Notes: generated by a model not told the origin, from the letters alone. 59,636 nt of DNA from an uncultured Opitutaceae bacterium (GCA_903916755.1 CAIWXW010000096.1:1-59636); one strand, 5' to 3'. Shown: positions 32,177 to 41,149, counted from the stretch's first letter. Program-made: numbers and translations.

Positions 32177-34144
32177 TTACCGGGCGGCGACGGGCGGGGT
32201 GGCGGGGGCGGGCCCGGGATCGCGCGCGCCGTAGGTCAGGGTCCAGAGCGCGTCAAGGAGCGGCTGTTCGATGGCGAAGACCGCCTTGAACTCGATCGAG
32301 CCGGCGTACTGCTGCGACCCGGCGGTCCGCTCCGTGAACCACAGGGCGCTGGTGTGGGATTCGCCCCCGCCCGCTCCCGCCGGCAGGGTGTAGTCCATCT
32401 CCAGCCGGTAGCGCCAGCGCCGCGTTTCGCCGCGCTCATCCTTGATCGAGTCGGAGAATGCGTCCTGCAGGAAGCGCCGGGCGCGCAGGGTGCGCAGCTG
32501 GGCCTGCAGCTCGTGGAGCGCGGCTTCCGAGCCGGCGGGAGCGGGCGCGGCGCCGGGTGCCAGCCCGGTGTCCGCCCGCCAGGCCAAGACCGGCTTCTGC
32601 GTGAGCAGGTCGGTCAGGCGCAGGCCGGTGATCGCCGCTCCGGCGGGCAGGTCGCGCAGGAGCTTGTCGCGCCAGGCCAGCGGGGCCATGGGCGTCTCGT
32701 CCAGGATGTCCGGCGCGACGGCGTAGACCGAGGGGGCGTTGGCCACCCGGGCGAAGGCGCGGTCATCCCGCGGGGTGGGGACGCCGATCTGGAGGAGGAG
32801 CGAGGCGGTCGGGGTCGCGCCCGACGGCGCCACGCTCAGGGTGATTTCGCGCTCGGGCAGGTTGAAGCCCCAGGTTTCGAGGTCCGCCGCCTGGGGCGCG
32901 TCGCTCTGGAAGGCGACGGCGGTGAGGAGGGAGAGCTGGTTCAGCAGCGCCTGGACCGCCGCGAGGTCGGCGCGCTGGGGACCGGCGGCGCCATTGCGGC
33001 CGAGGACGATCTGCCAGCCGCCGCCCGCGGGGGCTTCGAGCCGCTGCAGCGTGATTTCGGGCTGCTTTTCGCTCGGCGAGGCCAGCGTGATCGCGGTCAC
33101 CGCGGAGGGGTCGAAATCCAGCACATGGCGGTCGCGCAGCGCCTCCTGGGCGTTGCCGAGGGCGTCCATGAGCGTGGAGGGAATGACGACGGTAAAGAGG
33201 GCCGGCCGGTCCTCGAGCTGGGCGTAATATTCGCGGTCCTCGCCCTCGCGGGCGGGGGCCGCGGGCGCGCCGACGAAGAGGGTCTCATGCCGGCCATTGC
33301 CCTCGATCGCGACCCGGAGGGCCGGGGCGGCGGAGGGGAGCGGACCCGACGGCACGTCGGTGACGAAGCTCTTCACCCGCAGCGCGTCGAGGCCGTTGAT
33401 CGCCAGCTCGGTGGCGTTCTTGTCGGCGCGGGCGTCGGGAATCGGCGCCTCGAACTGCCAGCGCTTGGAATCGCGCTCGTAGCGCAGGCGCACCCGTGGG
33501 CCCGGCGAGGAGGCGGACCCCGCCGTCGCCGGCGCGGTCGCCTGCAGGTTGAGCGAACTCGCCTCGAAGACCGGCACGGTCAGGATCGCGTCGGAGCGGA
33601 GCTGCTCGAGCGGCAGCGAGAGGCTGTCCACCAGCTCCCGGCGGACCACGTGGATCTGCTCCCCGTCGGGAGAAAGGAGATAGACGAGCTGCCCGCCGCT
33701 CTTGGCCGTGTCGCCGAAGCGCAGGACGGTGGTGATCGGCGCGCTGCCGGTGGTGTCGGCCCCGCCGGAGGTGAGGGTGACGACGAGGCGGGGGTGATCG
33801 AGCCCGTAGGTCGCGAGCGACAGGCCGTTTTTGATGACGTTGCGGACGCTGAAGCTTGTCTCGTGGTCAAGGAGCTGGAGGTCGTTCACGATCCGCGTCA
33901 CGGCCTGGAAGTTGGCCGGCCACTCCAGGGGCTCGGTCAGGAACCACGAGTCGGCGCTCCGCCGCTCGAGGCGGAAGGCGTGCTCGACGGTGATCGAGCG
34001 GATATCCGAGGCCTCCGGCCCGAGCACCCGGCGCCGCACCTCCAGGGCGGCGCGCTCCGTCCGCCAATCGCGCTCGAAGTGAAAGATGAAGAAGAAGAGG
34101 GCGACGTTCAGGAACAGCAGAACGAGGGTGACTTTGGTGCGCAT
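32177..34144 (-). CDS. DUF4340 domain protein
   Basis: 655 residues with an N-terminal signal anchor (L-V-L-L-F-L-N-V-A-L-F-F-F-I-F), then beta-rich repeats of the DUF4340 type, for example W-F-L-T-E-P-L-E-W-P-A-N and G-L-D-H-P-R-L-V-V-T-L near residues 65-125 and similar units later. DUF4340 proteins sit next to GldG/ABC-2 genes in many Bacteroidota, Verrucomicrobiota and Proteobacteria, as here. Exact function unknown; periplasmic, membrane-tethered. Fourth gene of the operon. Confidence 0.88.
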   Translation of the reverse strand: MRTKVTLVLLFLNVALFFFIFHFERDWRTERAALEVRRRVLGPEASDIRSITVEHAFRLERRSADSWFLTEPLEWPANFQAVTRIVNDLQLLDHETSFSVRNVIKNGLSLATYGLDHPRLVVTLTSGGADTTGSAPITTVLRFGDTAKSGGQLVYLLSPDGEQIHVVRRELVDSLSLPLEQLRSDAILTVPVFEASSLNLQATAPATAGSASSPGPRVRLRYERDSKRWQFEAPIPDARADKNATELAINGLDALRVKSFVTDVPSGPLPSAAPALRVAIEGNGRHETLFVGAPAAPAREGEDREYYAQLEDRPALFTVVIPSTLMDALGNAQEALRDRHVLDFDPSAVTAITLASPSEKQPEITLQRLEAPAGGGWQIVLGRNGAAGPQRADLAAVQALLNQLSLLTAVAFQSDAPQAADLETWGFNLPEREITLSVAPSGATPTASLLLQIGVPTPRDDRAFARVANAPSVYAVAPDILDETPMAPLAWRDKLLRDLPAGAAITGLRLTDLLTQKPVLAWRADTGLAPGAAPAPAGSEAALHELQAQLRTLRARRFLQDAFSDSIKDERGETRRWRYRLEMDYTLPAGAGGGESHTSALWFTERTAGSQQYAGSIEFKAVFAIEQPLLDALWTLTYGARDPGPAPATPPVAAR

Positions 34145-34168
34145 GGGAGGCGGGGGGCGGAAGTCCTT

Positions 34169-35644
34169 TTAGTGCCGGCGGGTCCAGTAGACCATGAGGC
34201 CGAGGAGGGCGGTGAGGCCGGGCAGGGCGAAGAGCAGCGTGTAGCGGAGGTTGTTCAGCTCGCGCTCGCTGAGCGAGAGTTCGAAGCGGTCGATCGGGTG
34301 CGGGGGGATGTTCAGCTGGCTGTAGCGGTCCACCGTCCAGTTGATGGCGCCCATCAGGATGTCGAGGACGCCCGCGTTGGCGAAGCGCACGTTGTCGATC
34401 AGGTCGCCGGTGCCGAAGACAACCAGCCGGCCGCGGGGCACGGTGAAGGCCAGGTTGTCGCGCACGGTGACCGGCTCGGAGGCGACCGCCAGGCTGAGGC
34501 GGTCGGGCGGATCCATGTCCGGCAGCGGGCGGATATCGATGCCGGGGTTGTAGACCGGCACGCCGCTGAAGCGATTGTTCACCTCGCCCCAGGCCGTGGT
34601 CGAGGTGGCCGCCAGGGTCCTCACCTCGAGGCCGCGGCCGGCCGCGCTGGCGGGATCGGGGCGCACCGTCCGCGCCGGCCCGATGCGCAGGGTGGGCCCG
34701 CGCTCGCTCAGGAGGCTCTGGGTGACCGGATGCGGCAGGAACTGGCGGATGATGAGGTCGCCGTCGCCGGTCACGCTTTCCGCGGCGTTGTCGTAGATCA
34801 GGTCGTTGTCCACCAGGACGCCCCAGTCGCCGAGGAGGCGCTCGAGCCCCACGCTCGAGGGCGACGGCCCGAGGAAGAGGATGAGCCGGCCCGCGCGCAC
34901 GCGCAGGTACTGGCGCAGCAGTTCGGTCTCGAAGGCGGAATAGGGGCGGCGCGGTGCGACCGCGATCAGGACGGAGGCGTCCTCCGGGATCTGGTGGGCC
35001 GTCGCCAGCTCGAGGGTCTTCACGTCGAAGTTCCGCTGCCCGAGGTAATCCCGCGCCGCCGACAGCCCGGTGGTCGCATCCACGTCATCGGGGCGCATCT
35101 CGCCATGGCCGACCAGAAAGTAGATCCGCTTTCGGGCGGTGCTGGACACGTCGAGGATGGCGGAGGTCAGCGCCCGCTCGCCCTGGAACGCCGCCCGCTC
35201 CCCCTGCACCGCCCGATAGAGGTCGGCCGTCGTCAGCTTGAAGTGGTTATCGTTGCAGCGCAGCAGGATCGCCCCCGGCTCATCGATGCCGAGCTGCTCG
35301 GCCTCCTGGTGGCGCTGGTACACATCGAGGTATTCGACGGTCACCTTGCCCGGGCTGTCCTCGGTCGTGTAGCTGTATTCCCGCAGGAGGCCGCGGAGTT
35401 CGGGGGTGACCTCGGATTCCTCGGTGGCGACGTAGATGTGGACCGGGCTCGAGAGGTCCTTCAGGTAAGCCACCGTTTCCGGGGAGAGCGAGAACCGGCC
35501 GCCGCGCGTCAGGTCGTACCGCCAGGCGTGGTTGCCCGCGAGGTAGTTGAGGCCGCCGAAGAGCGCGAGGAAGAGCGCCGCCTGGAGGACGAGGTTCGCC
35601 AGGCGGATCCAGCGGACGGCACGGAAGCTTTCGAAGACGGCCAT
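34169..35644 (-). CDS. gldG: GldG-family ABC transporter auxiliary protein
   Basis: 491 residues: a membrane helix near the N-terminus, W-R-Y-D-L-T-R-G-G-R-F-S-L-S-P-E-T, a GldG-type periplasmic domain with Y-F-L-V-G-H-G-E, V-L-I-A-V-A-P-R-R-P-Y-S, and a C-terminal helix (L-L-F-A-L-P-G-L-T-A-L-L-G-L-M-V). In Flavobacterium GldG pairs with GldF and GldA for gliding; outside that group the module is widespread and of unclear purpose. The ATG is 2 bases from the permease stop; upstream in-frame sequence belongs to the permease gene. Confidence 0.88.
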   Translation of the reverse strand: MAVFESFRAVRWIRLANLVLQAALFLALFGGLNYLAGNHAWRYDLTRGGRFSLSPETVAYLKDLSSPVHIYVATEESEVTPELRGLLREYSYTTEDSPGKVTVEYLDVYQRHQEAEQLGIDEPGAILLRCNDNHFKLTTADLYRAVQGERAAFQGERALTSAILDVSSTARKRIYFLVGHGEMRPDDVDATTGLSAARDYLGQRNFDVKTLELATAHQIPEDASVLIAVAPRRPYSAFETELLRQYLRVRAGRLILFLGPSPSSVGLERLLGDWGVLVDNDLIYDNAAESVTGDGDLIIRQFLPHPVTQSLLSERGPTLRIGPARTVRPDPASAAGRGLEVRTLAATSTTAWGEVNNRFSGVPVYNPGIDIRPLPDMDPPDRLSLAVASEPVTVRDNLAFTVPRGRLVVFGTGDLIDNVRFANAGVLDILMGAINWTVDRYSQLNIPPHPIDRFELSLSERELNNLRYTLLFALPGLTALLGLMVYWTRRH

Positions 35645-35646
35645 GG

Positions 35647-36408
35647 TCAGCTTTGCAACTGGCGGGCCTCGACGCTGAGGATGCTGAAGATCAGGGCCAG
35701 GACGGTGCCGCTGACGTAGAAGAGCACCTGGCGGGTGTCGATGACGCCGCGGGTGAAATCCTGGTAGTGCCGGAAGATCCACGCATAATCGACGGCGGCC
35801 TTGAGCGGGTGGAGCGCCTCGCGATCGAGGAGCGTGCTCTGCGCCAGGAAATTGTCGCCCCAGATCAGGCCCGAAAGGAGGAAGAGGCAGAAGCAGCCGG
35901 CGACCGCCTGATTGCGGGAGAGGGCGCTGGCGAGGACGCCGATCGCGACGAAGAGCAGGCCGGACACGGCGATAAAGACGTAGCCTCCGACGAGCGGGCC
36001 GGGATCGAGCAGGCGCGAGTCACCGGCGAACTCCTTCAGGATATAGAAGAAGCCGCCGGTCGCGGCCCAGAGCGTGACATAGAGGCCATAGGCCGCCCCG
36101 AACTTCCCCAGCACCACCTCGGGCGTCGTGACCGGCGTCGTGAGCAGGGTCTCCATGGTTCCGAGCCGCCGCTCCTCCGCCAGGCAGCGCATGGTGAGCA
36201 GGGGCACCATGAACAGCACCGGGAACCAGAACAGCTGGAAGAACATGATCGCCGGGGAGGCGTCCTGCGGGGTGTGGCTGTAGTTCTCCAGGATCCCCGT
36301 GAAGATGAAGCCCATCGTGGCGAGGAAGAAGAAGGCCGCGATGTAGGTGCTCGGCGTGACGAGCAGCATGCGGACCTCGTGGGAAAAGATCGTCCAAAAA
36401 TGCTTCAT
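35647..36408 (-). CDS. gldF: ABC-2 type transporter permease (GldF-like)
   Basis: 253 residues with six helices of the ABC-2 permease type; typical start F-W-T-I-F-S-H-E-V-R-M-L-L-V-T-P, then R-R-L-G-T-M-E-T-L-L-T-T-P-V-T in the first cytoplasmic loop, which contacts the ATPase. The C-terminus shows F-Y-V-S-G-T-V-L-A-L-I-F. Partner of the ATPase encoded 4 bases overlapping upstream and of GldG downstream. Confidence 0.9.
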   Translation of the reverse strand: MKHFWTIFSHEVRMLLVTPSTYIAAFFFLATMGFIFTGILENYSHTPQDASPAIMFFQLFWFPVLFMVPLLTMRCLAEERRLGTMETLLTTPVTTPEVVLGKFGAAYGLYVTLWAATGGFFYILKEFAGDSRLLDPGPLVGGYVFIAVSGLLFVAIGVLASALSRNQAVAGCFCLFLLSGLIWGDNFLAQSTLLDREALHPLKAAVDYAWIFRHYQDFTRGVIDTRQVLFYVSGTVLALIFSILSVEARQLQS

Positions 36409-37385
36409 TTTTTGTCCACGACGTCCCAGCTGCGGCGGGTGGCCGCGAGAAACACGTCTTCGAGGGTGGGGTGGGCGCGGCTCAGGGCGCGCACGCGGAT
36501 GTTCGCCGCCAGCAGCGCGTGCAGGAGCGGCTCGCCCAGGTCCTCCTCCGCCGCGGTCGTCAGGGTCGCGACCCGGAAGCCGGCCGCATCCGGCTCCTCC
36601 TGGGCCGAGAGCTCCACCGCCGGCGAAAAGGCCGCCAGCAGCGGCGGCAGCTGGTCCGCGGGGCCCGCGTATTCCAGCACGTAGCGCGTGCGGCCGAGGA
36701 TTTCCCGGCGGAGGTTGGCCGGCGAGCCCTGGGCCACGATCCGGCCCTGGTTGATGATGAGCACGCGGTCGCAGGTCATCTCGATCTCGGGCAGGATGTG
36801 GCTGGAGATGATCACGGTCATCCGGCCCCGCAGGCTCGCGATCAGGTCGCGGACGATGAGAATCTGGTGGGGGTCGAGGCCGATGGTGGGCTCGTCCATG
36901 ATGATGACGGGCGGCTCGGCCAGGATCGCCTCGGCGATGCCGACCCGCTGGCGGTAGCCCTTGGAGAGCCGGCCGATGATCTTGTGCCGGATCCGCTTCA
37001 GGTCGCAGAGCTCAAGCACCTCGTCGATCCGGGGCCCCAGCTTGCGCCGCGGGATCTCCTTCAGCCGGCCGCGGAAATAAAGGTACTCGCTGACCCGCAT
37101 GTCCTCGGGCAGGGGGTTGTTCTCGGGCATGTACCCGACGCGGCGCTTGACCTCGTCCGGCCGGGTCGTGACCGGGAAGCCGCAGACGCTGACGCTGCCC
37201 GAGGTGGCCGGCAGGAAGCCGGTCAGGATCCGCATGGTGGTCGACTTCCCGGCCCCGTTCGGACCCAGCAGCCCCAGGATCTCGCCCCGGGACACCGTAA
37301 AGCTCAGGTCGTTGACCGCGGTCACCCCCGCGTAGCTTTTGACGAGGTGCGAGACGGCGATGGCGGTCGGTTCGGGTTCGGACAT
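36405..37385 (-). CDS. gldA: ABC transporter ATPase (GldA-like)
   Basis: 326 residues. Walker A is G-P-N-G-A-G-K-S-T at 41-49, signature L-S-K-G-Y-R-Q-R-V-G at 140-149, Walker B V-I-I-M-D-E-P at 160-166 with catalytic E165, then the switch His in S-S-H-I-L-P-E. The C-terminal 90 residues resemble the extension of GldA/CcmA-type exporters. Probably powers the downstream GldF-like permease. First gene of a five-gene minus-strand operon; birA lies 66 bases upstream in the same direction. Confidence 0.92.
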   Translation of the reverse strand: MSEPEPTAIAVSHLVKSYAGVTAVNDLSFTVSRGEILGLLGPNGAGKSTTMRILTGFLPATSGSVSVCGFPVTTRPDEVKRRVGYMPENNPLPEDMRVSEYLYFRGRLKEIPRRKLGPRIDEVLELCDLKRIRHKIIGRLSKGYRQRVGIAEAILAEPPVIIMDEPTIGLDPHQILIVRDLIASLRGRMTVIISSHILPEIEMTCDRVLIINQGRIVAQGSPANLRREILGRTRYVLEYAGPADQLPPLLAAFSPAVELSAQEEPDAAGFRVATLTTAAEEDLGEPLLHALLAANIRVRALSRAHPTLEDVFLAATRRSWDVVDKK

Positions 37386-37451
37386 TTGGGACGGATGAGC
37401 GGCGACACTACCCTGCGGAAAAATCGCCGGATGACCAATCCGTAATGCCGG

Positions 37452-38435
37452 CTACTTCTCCAATGAGACCTCGCCCGCCCGGAAACGTTGCGTGCGGCCG
37501 TGCGCATCGCGCAGGAGCAGGGCCCCCTCGTCGTCGATCCCCGTGACCGTCCCGGCGTGGCGGCGCCCGCCCTCGAGGACCACGGCTTCCCGCCCCCGCA
37601 GCACGTCGTAGCGGTGCCAGAGCTCGGCGAAGGTCCGCAGGTGGCCGCCCTCGGCGAACCGCTCGTAGGCCAGCAGCACCCGGCCCACGATCGCCGCGGT
37701 GAACCGGTTGAGGTCAAGCGGAGCCCCGGCCAGGTCCGCCAGGGCCACCGCCCGCTTTTCGAGGTCGCCGGGAAAGCCGGCGCTGCCCCCGTTGATGTTC
37801 AGGCCCAGGCCGAAGACCAGGTCCCGGATCTGGTCGGCGTCGACCCGGGCTTCGGTCAGCATGCCGCCCGCCTTGCGTCCGTCGAAGACGATGTCGTTGG
37901 GCCATTTCACGCCCGGGTTCAGCCGGGTGAAATTGGCGATCAGCTCGCAGAGATTGACCCCCATCCACAGCGTGAAGGTCTGCATCCGGTCCGGCGCGAC
38001 CCGCGGCCGGAAGGCGAAGCTCGCGTAGAGGTTGCCCGTGTCGCCGCTATGCCAGGTCCGTCCGAACCGGCCCCGTCCGCGGGTTTGCCGGCGGGCCAGG
38101 ACGGCGAAGGGCGCCGGACGGCCGGCGCCGAGCTGCCGCGCGGCCTCGTCGTTCGTGCTGTCGATCTCGTCGAGCACGACCAGGCTGAAGCCCTTGGGGC
38201 GCACCTTCAGCTGCAGATCGATCAGCCCGGGGTGCAGGGTCGGCGGGGTCTGCTTGAGTCGATAGCCCTTCGCGCGCTGGGCGGCGAAGACGAAGCCCTG
38301 GGCCCGGAGCTTTTTCATGTGGCCCCAGACGGCCACGCGGCTGACCTTCAGTTTCGCCGCCAGGTCGGCCCCGGAGATCCAGCCCGACTCCGCGGCCAGG
38401 AATTCGCGCAGGATGATGTGCTCGGGCGTGGGCAT
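37452..38435 (-). CDS. birA: Biotin-[acetyl-CoA-carboxylase] ligase
   Basis: Activates biotin and attaches it to the biotin carboxyl carrier of acetyl-CoA carboxylase. 327 residues: an N-terminal winged helix (about 5-60, V-S-R-V-A-V-W-G-H-M-K-K-L), the catalytic loop G-R-G-R-F-G-R at 120-126, K-W-P-N-D-I in the core, and a small C-terminal SH3-like domain. With its HTH it is the BirA class that can also repress biotin genes, though no biotin gene is in this window. The ATG giving M-P-T-P-E-H is used; one five codons upstream is possible. Confidence 0.93.
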   Translation of the reverse strand: MPTPEHIILREFLAAESGWISGADLAAKLKVSRVAVWGHMKKLRAQGFVFAAQRAKGYRLKQTPPTLHPGLIDLQLKVRPKGFSLVVLDEIDSTNDEAARQLGAGRPAPFAVLARRQTRGRGRFGRTWHSGDTGNLYASFAFRPRVAPDRMQTFTLWMGVNLCELIANFTRLNPGVKWPNDIVFDGRKAGGMLTEARVDADQIRDLVFGLGLNINGGSAGFPGDLEKRAVALADLAGAPLDLNRFTAAIVGRVLLAYERFAEGGHLRTFAELWHRYDVLRGREAVVLEGGRRHAGTVTGIDDEGALLLRDAHGRTQRFRAGEVSLEK

Positions 38436-38492
38436 GGCGTGGCCGACCATCTCAGAATTGAAATGGCCGGGTTTCAATGCTGGGCTGCACGC

Positions 38493-38792
38493 ATGTCGCC
38501 TGATGAATTCCGCCGCTCGGCCGCCGCCAGCTCCGAAGGGCTGCCGCCCGACCTTCGGCCGGCGCTGGCCGCCCTCTGGCATGATGCCCGGGGCGACTGG
38601 GACCGGGCGCATGCCTCCGCGCAGGAGGCCGCCGCTCCGGACGGCGACTGGGTGCATGCCTACCTTCATCGCAAGGAGGGCGACGTCGGCAACGCCGGTT
38701 ACTGGTACCGGCGCGCCGGCCGGCCGGTGGCCACCGGATCGCTCGACGCCGAATGGACCGCGATCGCCGGGGCGCTGCTGGCCCGCGGCTAG
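38493..38792 (+). CDS. Conserved small protein of unknown function
   Basis: 99 residues, soluble, Ala- and His-rich. The pattern D-W-D-R-A-H-A-S-A-Q-E ... D-W-V-H-A-Y-L-H-R-K-E-G-D-V-G-N-A-G-Y-W-Y-R-R-A-G-R is one I associate with a conserved family in Proteobacteria and others. Its role is unknown; the repeated helix pairs suggest a TPR-like fold. Divergent from birA. Its TAG stop is formed by the CTAG that flanks a palindromic element. Confidence 0.7.
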   Translation: MSPDEFRRSAAASSEGLPPDLRPALAALWHDARGDWDRAHASAQEAAAPDGDWVHAYLHRKEGDVGNAGYWYRRAGRPVATGSLDAEWTAIAGALLARG

Positions 38793-38951
38793 CCCGGATA
38801 TTTCATGAACACGGGATGAAGCCGGCCAAAATACTGGATTTGAGAAATCCGAAGCCGAGCGAAGATGGGCTTTCAGCCCTTCGAGCGAGGATGAGGGTTT
38901 TTCTGGCCGGTAGTTTGGCCAGATTCGCCCGTGCTTCGTGCATTATCCGGG
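38793..38951. repeat. MITE-like palindromic element flanked by CTAG
   Basis: A 159-base imperfect palindrome. The outer ends are CCCGGATA and its reverse complement TATCCGGG, each flanked by CTAG. Both arms continue with matching blocks: CACGGG, GGCCAAA, TAC(T/C)GG, and a central GGGCT/AGCCC. It carries no ORF. The structure (terminal inverted repeats, 4-base flanks, no coding capacity) fits a non-autonomous element; CTAG would be the target duplication. It supplies the stop codons of the genes on both sides. Confidence 0.75.
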
Positions 38952-39647
38952 CTAGCGCGGGGTCGAGGCGTCCGGCCGGCTGGTCGGGATGCTGTCCGAC
39001 CAGTCCTGATGGCGCATGTAGGTGTCGTTCGACTGGGCCTTGATGAAGTCGCTTTCGGCCTTGTCGCCGCCCACGGCGGACAGCGAGGCATCCGACTTCA
39101 GGCTCGAGAGGTTGCTCGCGCGCTCCGCGTCGGCGTACTGCTGGTCGGCGTAGCTCTGAAAGAGGAGGCGGGCGCCGCCGGCGACGTACGGATTGGCGCC
39201 GTTGAGATCCATCACATAAGCCTTCATCGCGGCGTCCTTCTTGCCCTGCTCGGTCAGGACATCCTTGTCGGTGAAGATCTGCGGGCGGCGGTCGCGCACC
39301 ACGTATTTGGGCAGCCGCACGATCCCGTTTTTCGGCTTGTCGGCCTCCGCGGCCTCGGCCGGCGGCGCCACCGGCTTCGGCGGGTTGTATTTCGGCATGC
39401 TTTCGACCAGGGCGCTCGACAATTCGGACGACTGGATCCGGCGGGTGTCGCCGTGGTCGTCATCGGCCGGCGGCAGGTGGATGGCCGGCGGCGGCTCGAC
39501 CGCGGCGGAAGGGGTGAAGACCGGCGAGGTCTTTGCATCGGCGGCCGGGCCCGCCGCCGTTGCCGGGGCGTCCGTCTGGGCCATGGCGGCGGTGGCGGCC
39601 AGGCCGACCAGGAGGCTCAGGAGGAATGGGGAGGGTGGGCGGGGCAT
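38952..39647 (-). CDS. Exported Pro/Ala-rich protein of unknown function
   Basis: 231 residues with a signal peptide (P-F-L-L-S-L-L-V-G-L-A-A-T-A-A-M-A-Q). The next 90 residues are Pro/Ala-rich and likely disordered; then comes V-R-L-P-K-Y-V-V-R-D-R-R-P and a helical C-terminal part (Y-A-D-Q-Q-Y-A-D-A-E-R-A-S). I recall the R-L-P-K-Y-V-V-x-D-R-R-P motif from Opitutaceae exported proteins of unknown role. The stop codon lies in the CTAG at the edge of the palindromic element, so the original C-terminus may have been altered by insertion. Confidence 0.6.
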   Translation of the reverse strand: MPRPPSPFLLSLLVGLAATAAMAQTDAPATAAGPAADAKTSPVFTPSAAVEPPPAIHLPPADDDHGDTRRIQSSELSSALVESMPKYNPPKPVAPPAEAAEADKPKNGIVRLPKYVVRDRRPQIFTDKDVLTEQGKKDAAMKAYVMDLNGANPYVAGGARLLFQSYADQQYADAERASNLSSLKSDASLSAVGGDKAESDFIKAQSNDTYMRHQDWSDSIPTSRPDASTPR

Positions 39648-39754
39648 ACGTTCCTTCTTGGAACCTAGGAGGGGGGCGGGGTTCCCTGCAATCCCGGAGC
39701 GATGGGGCCTAAGGCCCGCTCCGCGCCCAGGAACAACCTAGGGGAATGTCACAC

Positions 39755-41029
39755 CTAGGCGCGCACCTGGCCGTCACCGACGATCAGGAACTTATGGATG
39801 CAGAGCTCCGGCAGGCCCATCGGGCCGCGGGCATGCAGGCGGTCGGTGCTGATGCCGATCTCCGCGCCATAGCCGAATTCGAAGCCGTCGTGGAAGCGCG
39901 TGCTTGCGTTCCAGAAGACGGCGGCGCTGTCGACGCCCGCCTGGAAACGGCGGGCCGCCGCGGCGTCGCCGGTGACGATGGCGTCGCTGTGACCCGAACC
40001 GTCGCGGTTGATGACGCCAATCGCCGACTCGAGGGAATCGATCACGCGGACCGCCAGGGTCAGCTCGAGGAACTCCGTGGTGAAGTCCTTCGGCACCGCC
40101 GCCTGGTGCGCGACCTTCGCCCGCGCGAGGATGGCCGCGCTGGCATCGTCGCACCGCAGCTGCACGCCCTGGGCGGTCAGGGCGCGGGCGAGCGGCGGCA
40201 GCATCCGCTCCGCGACCGCGGCGTGGATCAGCAGCTGCTCGGCCGCGTTGCACACCCCCGGCCGGGAAACCTTGGCGTCCAGGAGGATGCGCTCGGCCAT
40301 GCCGGCGTCGGCCGCCTGGTCGACGTAGACGAAGCAGACGCCGGTGTAGTGCTTGATCACGGGGATCGTGCTGTTTTCCGCCACGAAGCGGATCAGGCCC
40401 TCGCCGCCCCGCGGGATGATGCAGTGGACATAGGCATTGAGCTTCATCAGCTCGAGCAGCGCCGCGCGATCCGTCGTCGGGATAAACTGCACCGCGTCGA
40501 TCGGGAGGCCCGCGCCGGCGATGGCCGCGCGGACGAGGTCGGCCAGCACCTGGTTGGTGTGGAAGATTTCCTTGCCGCCGCGCAGGATGGCCGCGTTGCC
40601 CGCCTTCAGGCAGAGGATGGCGCAGTCAATCGTCACGTTCGGCCGCGCCTCGTAGATGATGCCGATGACGCCGATCGGGACGCGGACCTTCTGGAAACGC
40701 AGGCCGTTCGGGCGGGTGTATTCCTCGAGAATCTTGCCGACGGGATCCGGCAGCGCCGCGACCTCGCGGACCGAGGCGGCGAGCTTCCGCAGCCGCGGGA
40801 GGTCCAGCGTCAGCCGGTCGACCTGCGCGGGGGCCAGGCCGTTGGCGGCGGCCTGGCTCAGATCCTGGCGGTTGGCGGCCAGGATCGTCTCGGCCGAGCC
40901 CAGGATGGCGTCGGCCAGCCGAAGCAGGGCGTCGTTCTTCGCCGCCGTCGGCGCGTTCGCCAGCACCAGCGACGCCGCGCGGGCGCGGCGGCCGAGATCG
41001 GTGACGAGGGTGGCGAAATCTACGGACAT
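39755..41029 (-). CDS. proA: Glutamate-5-semialdehyde dehydrogenase (gamma-glutamyl phosphate reductase)
   Basis: Second step of proline synthesis: reduces gamma-glutamyl phosphate with NADPH. 424 residues, normal length. Motifs: P-I-G-V-I-G-I-I-Y-E-A-R-P near 118-130, A-I-L-R-G-G-K-E, and the catalytic Cys C260 in S-R-P-G-V-C-N-A-A-E. proB is not adjacent in this window. A PfkB gene lies 120 bases upstream on the same strand. Confidence 0.97.
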   Translation of the reverse strand: MSVDFATLVTDLGRRARAASLVLANAPTAAKNDALLRLADAILGSAETILAANRQDLSQAAANGLAPAQVDRLTLDLPRLRKLAASVREVAALPDPVGKILEEYTRPNGLRFQKVRVPIGVIGIIYEARPNVTIDCAILCLKAGNAAILRGGKEIFHTNQVLADLVRAAIAGAGLPIDAVQFIPTTDRAALLELMKLNAYVHCIIPRGGEGLIRFVAENSTIPVIKHYTGVCFVYVDQAADAGMAERILLDAKVSRPGVCNAAEQLLIHAAVAERMLPPLARALTAQGVQLRCDDASAAILARAKVAHQAAVPKDFTTEFLELTLAVRVIDSLESAIGVINRDGSGHSDAIVTGDAAAARRFQAGVDSAAVFWNASTRFHDGFEFGYGAEIGISTDRLHARGPMGLPELCIHKFLIVGDGQVRA

Positions 41030-41149
41030 AACGTGATAATAAAGCAGACCTTAGCCCGGAAATCCAGCCATGGGAGCGGGCAGGGTCCTAATTCGGAATC
41101 TGGCGGGCCAGGCGGCTTTTTCGGACCGAACACCTCGCCGCGCGGCGGT

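Noticed and set aside
32168-35719. 1183-codon plus-strand frame opposite the DUF4340 and GldG genes
   Set aside because: It spans two real genes on the other strand, is low in motifs and has the composition of a codon-bias shadow.
39648-39754. GGAGCG...CGCTCC hairpin downstream of proA
   Set aside because: Interrupted stem and no T-tract; it may end proA transcription but the sequence does not show it.
41030-41149. Terminator between the PfkB gene and proA
   Set aside because: Short GC-rich repeats occur, but none has a T-run on the minus strand, so I cannot separate the two transcripts with confidence.
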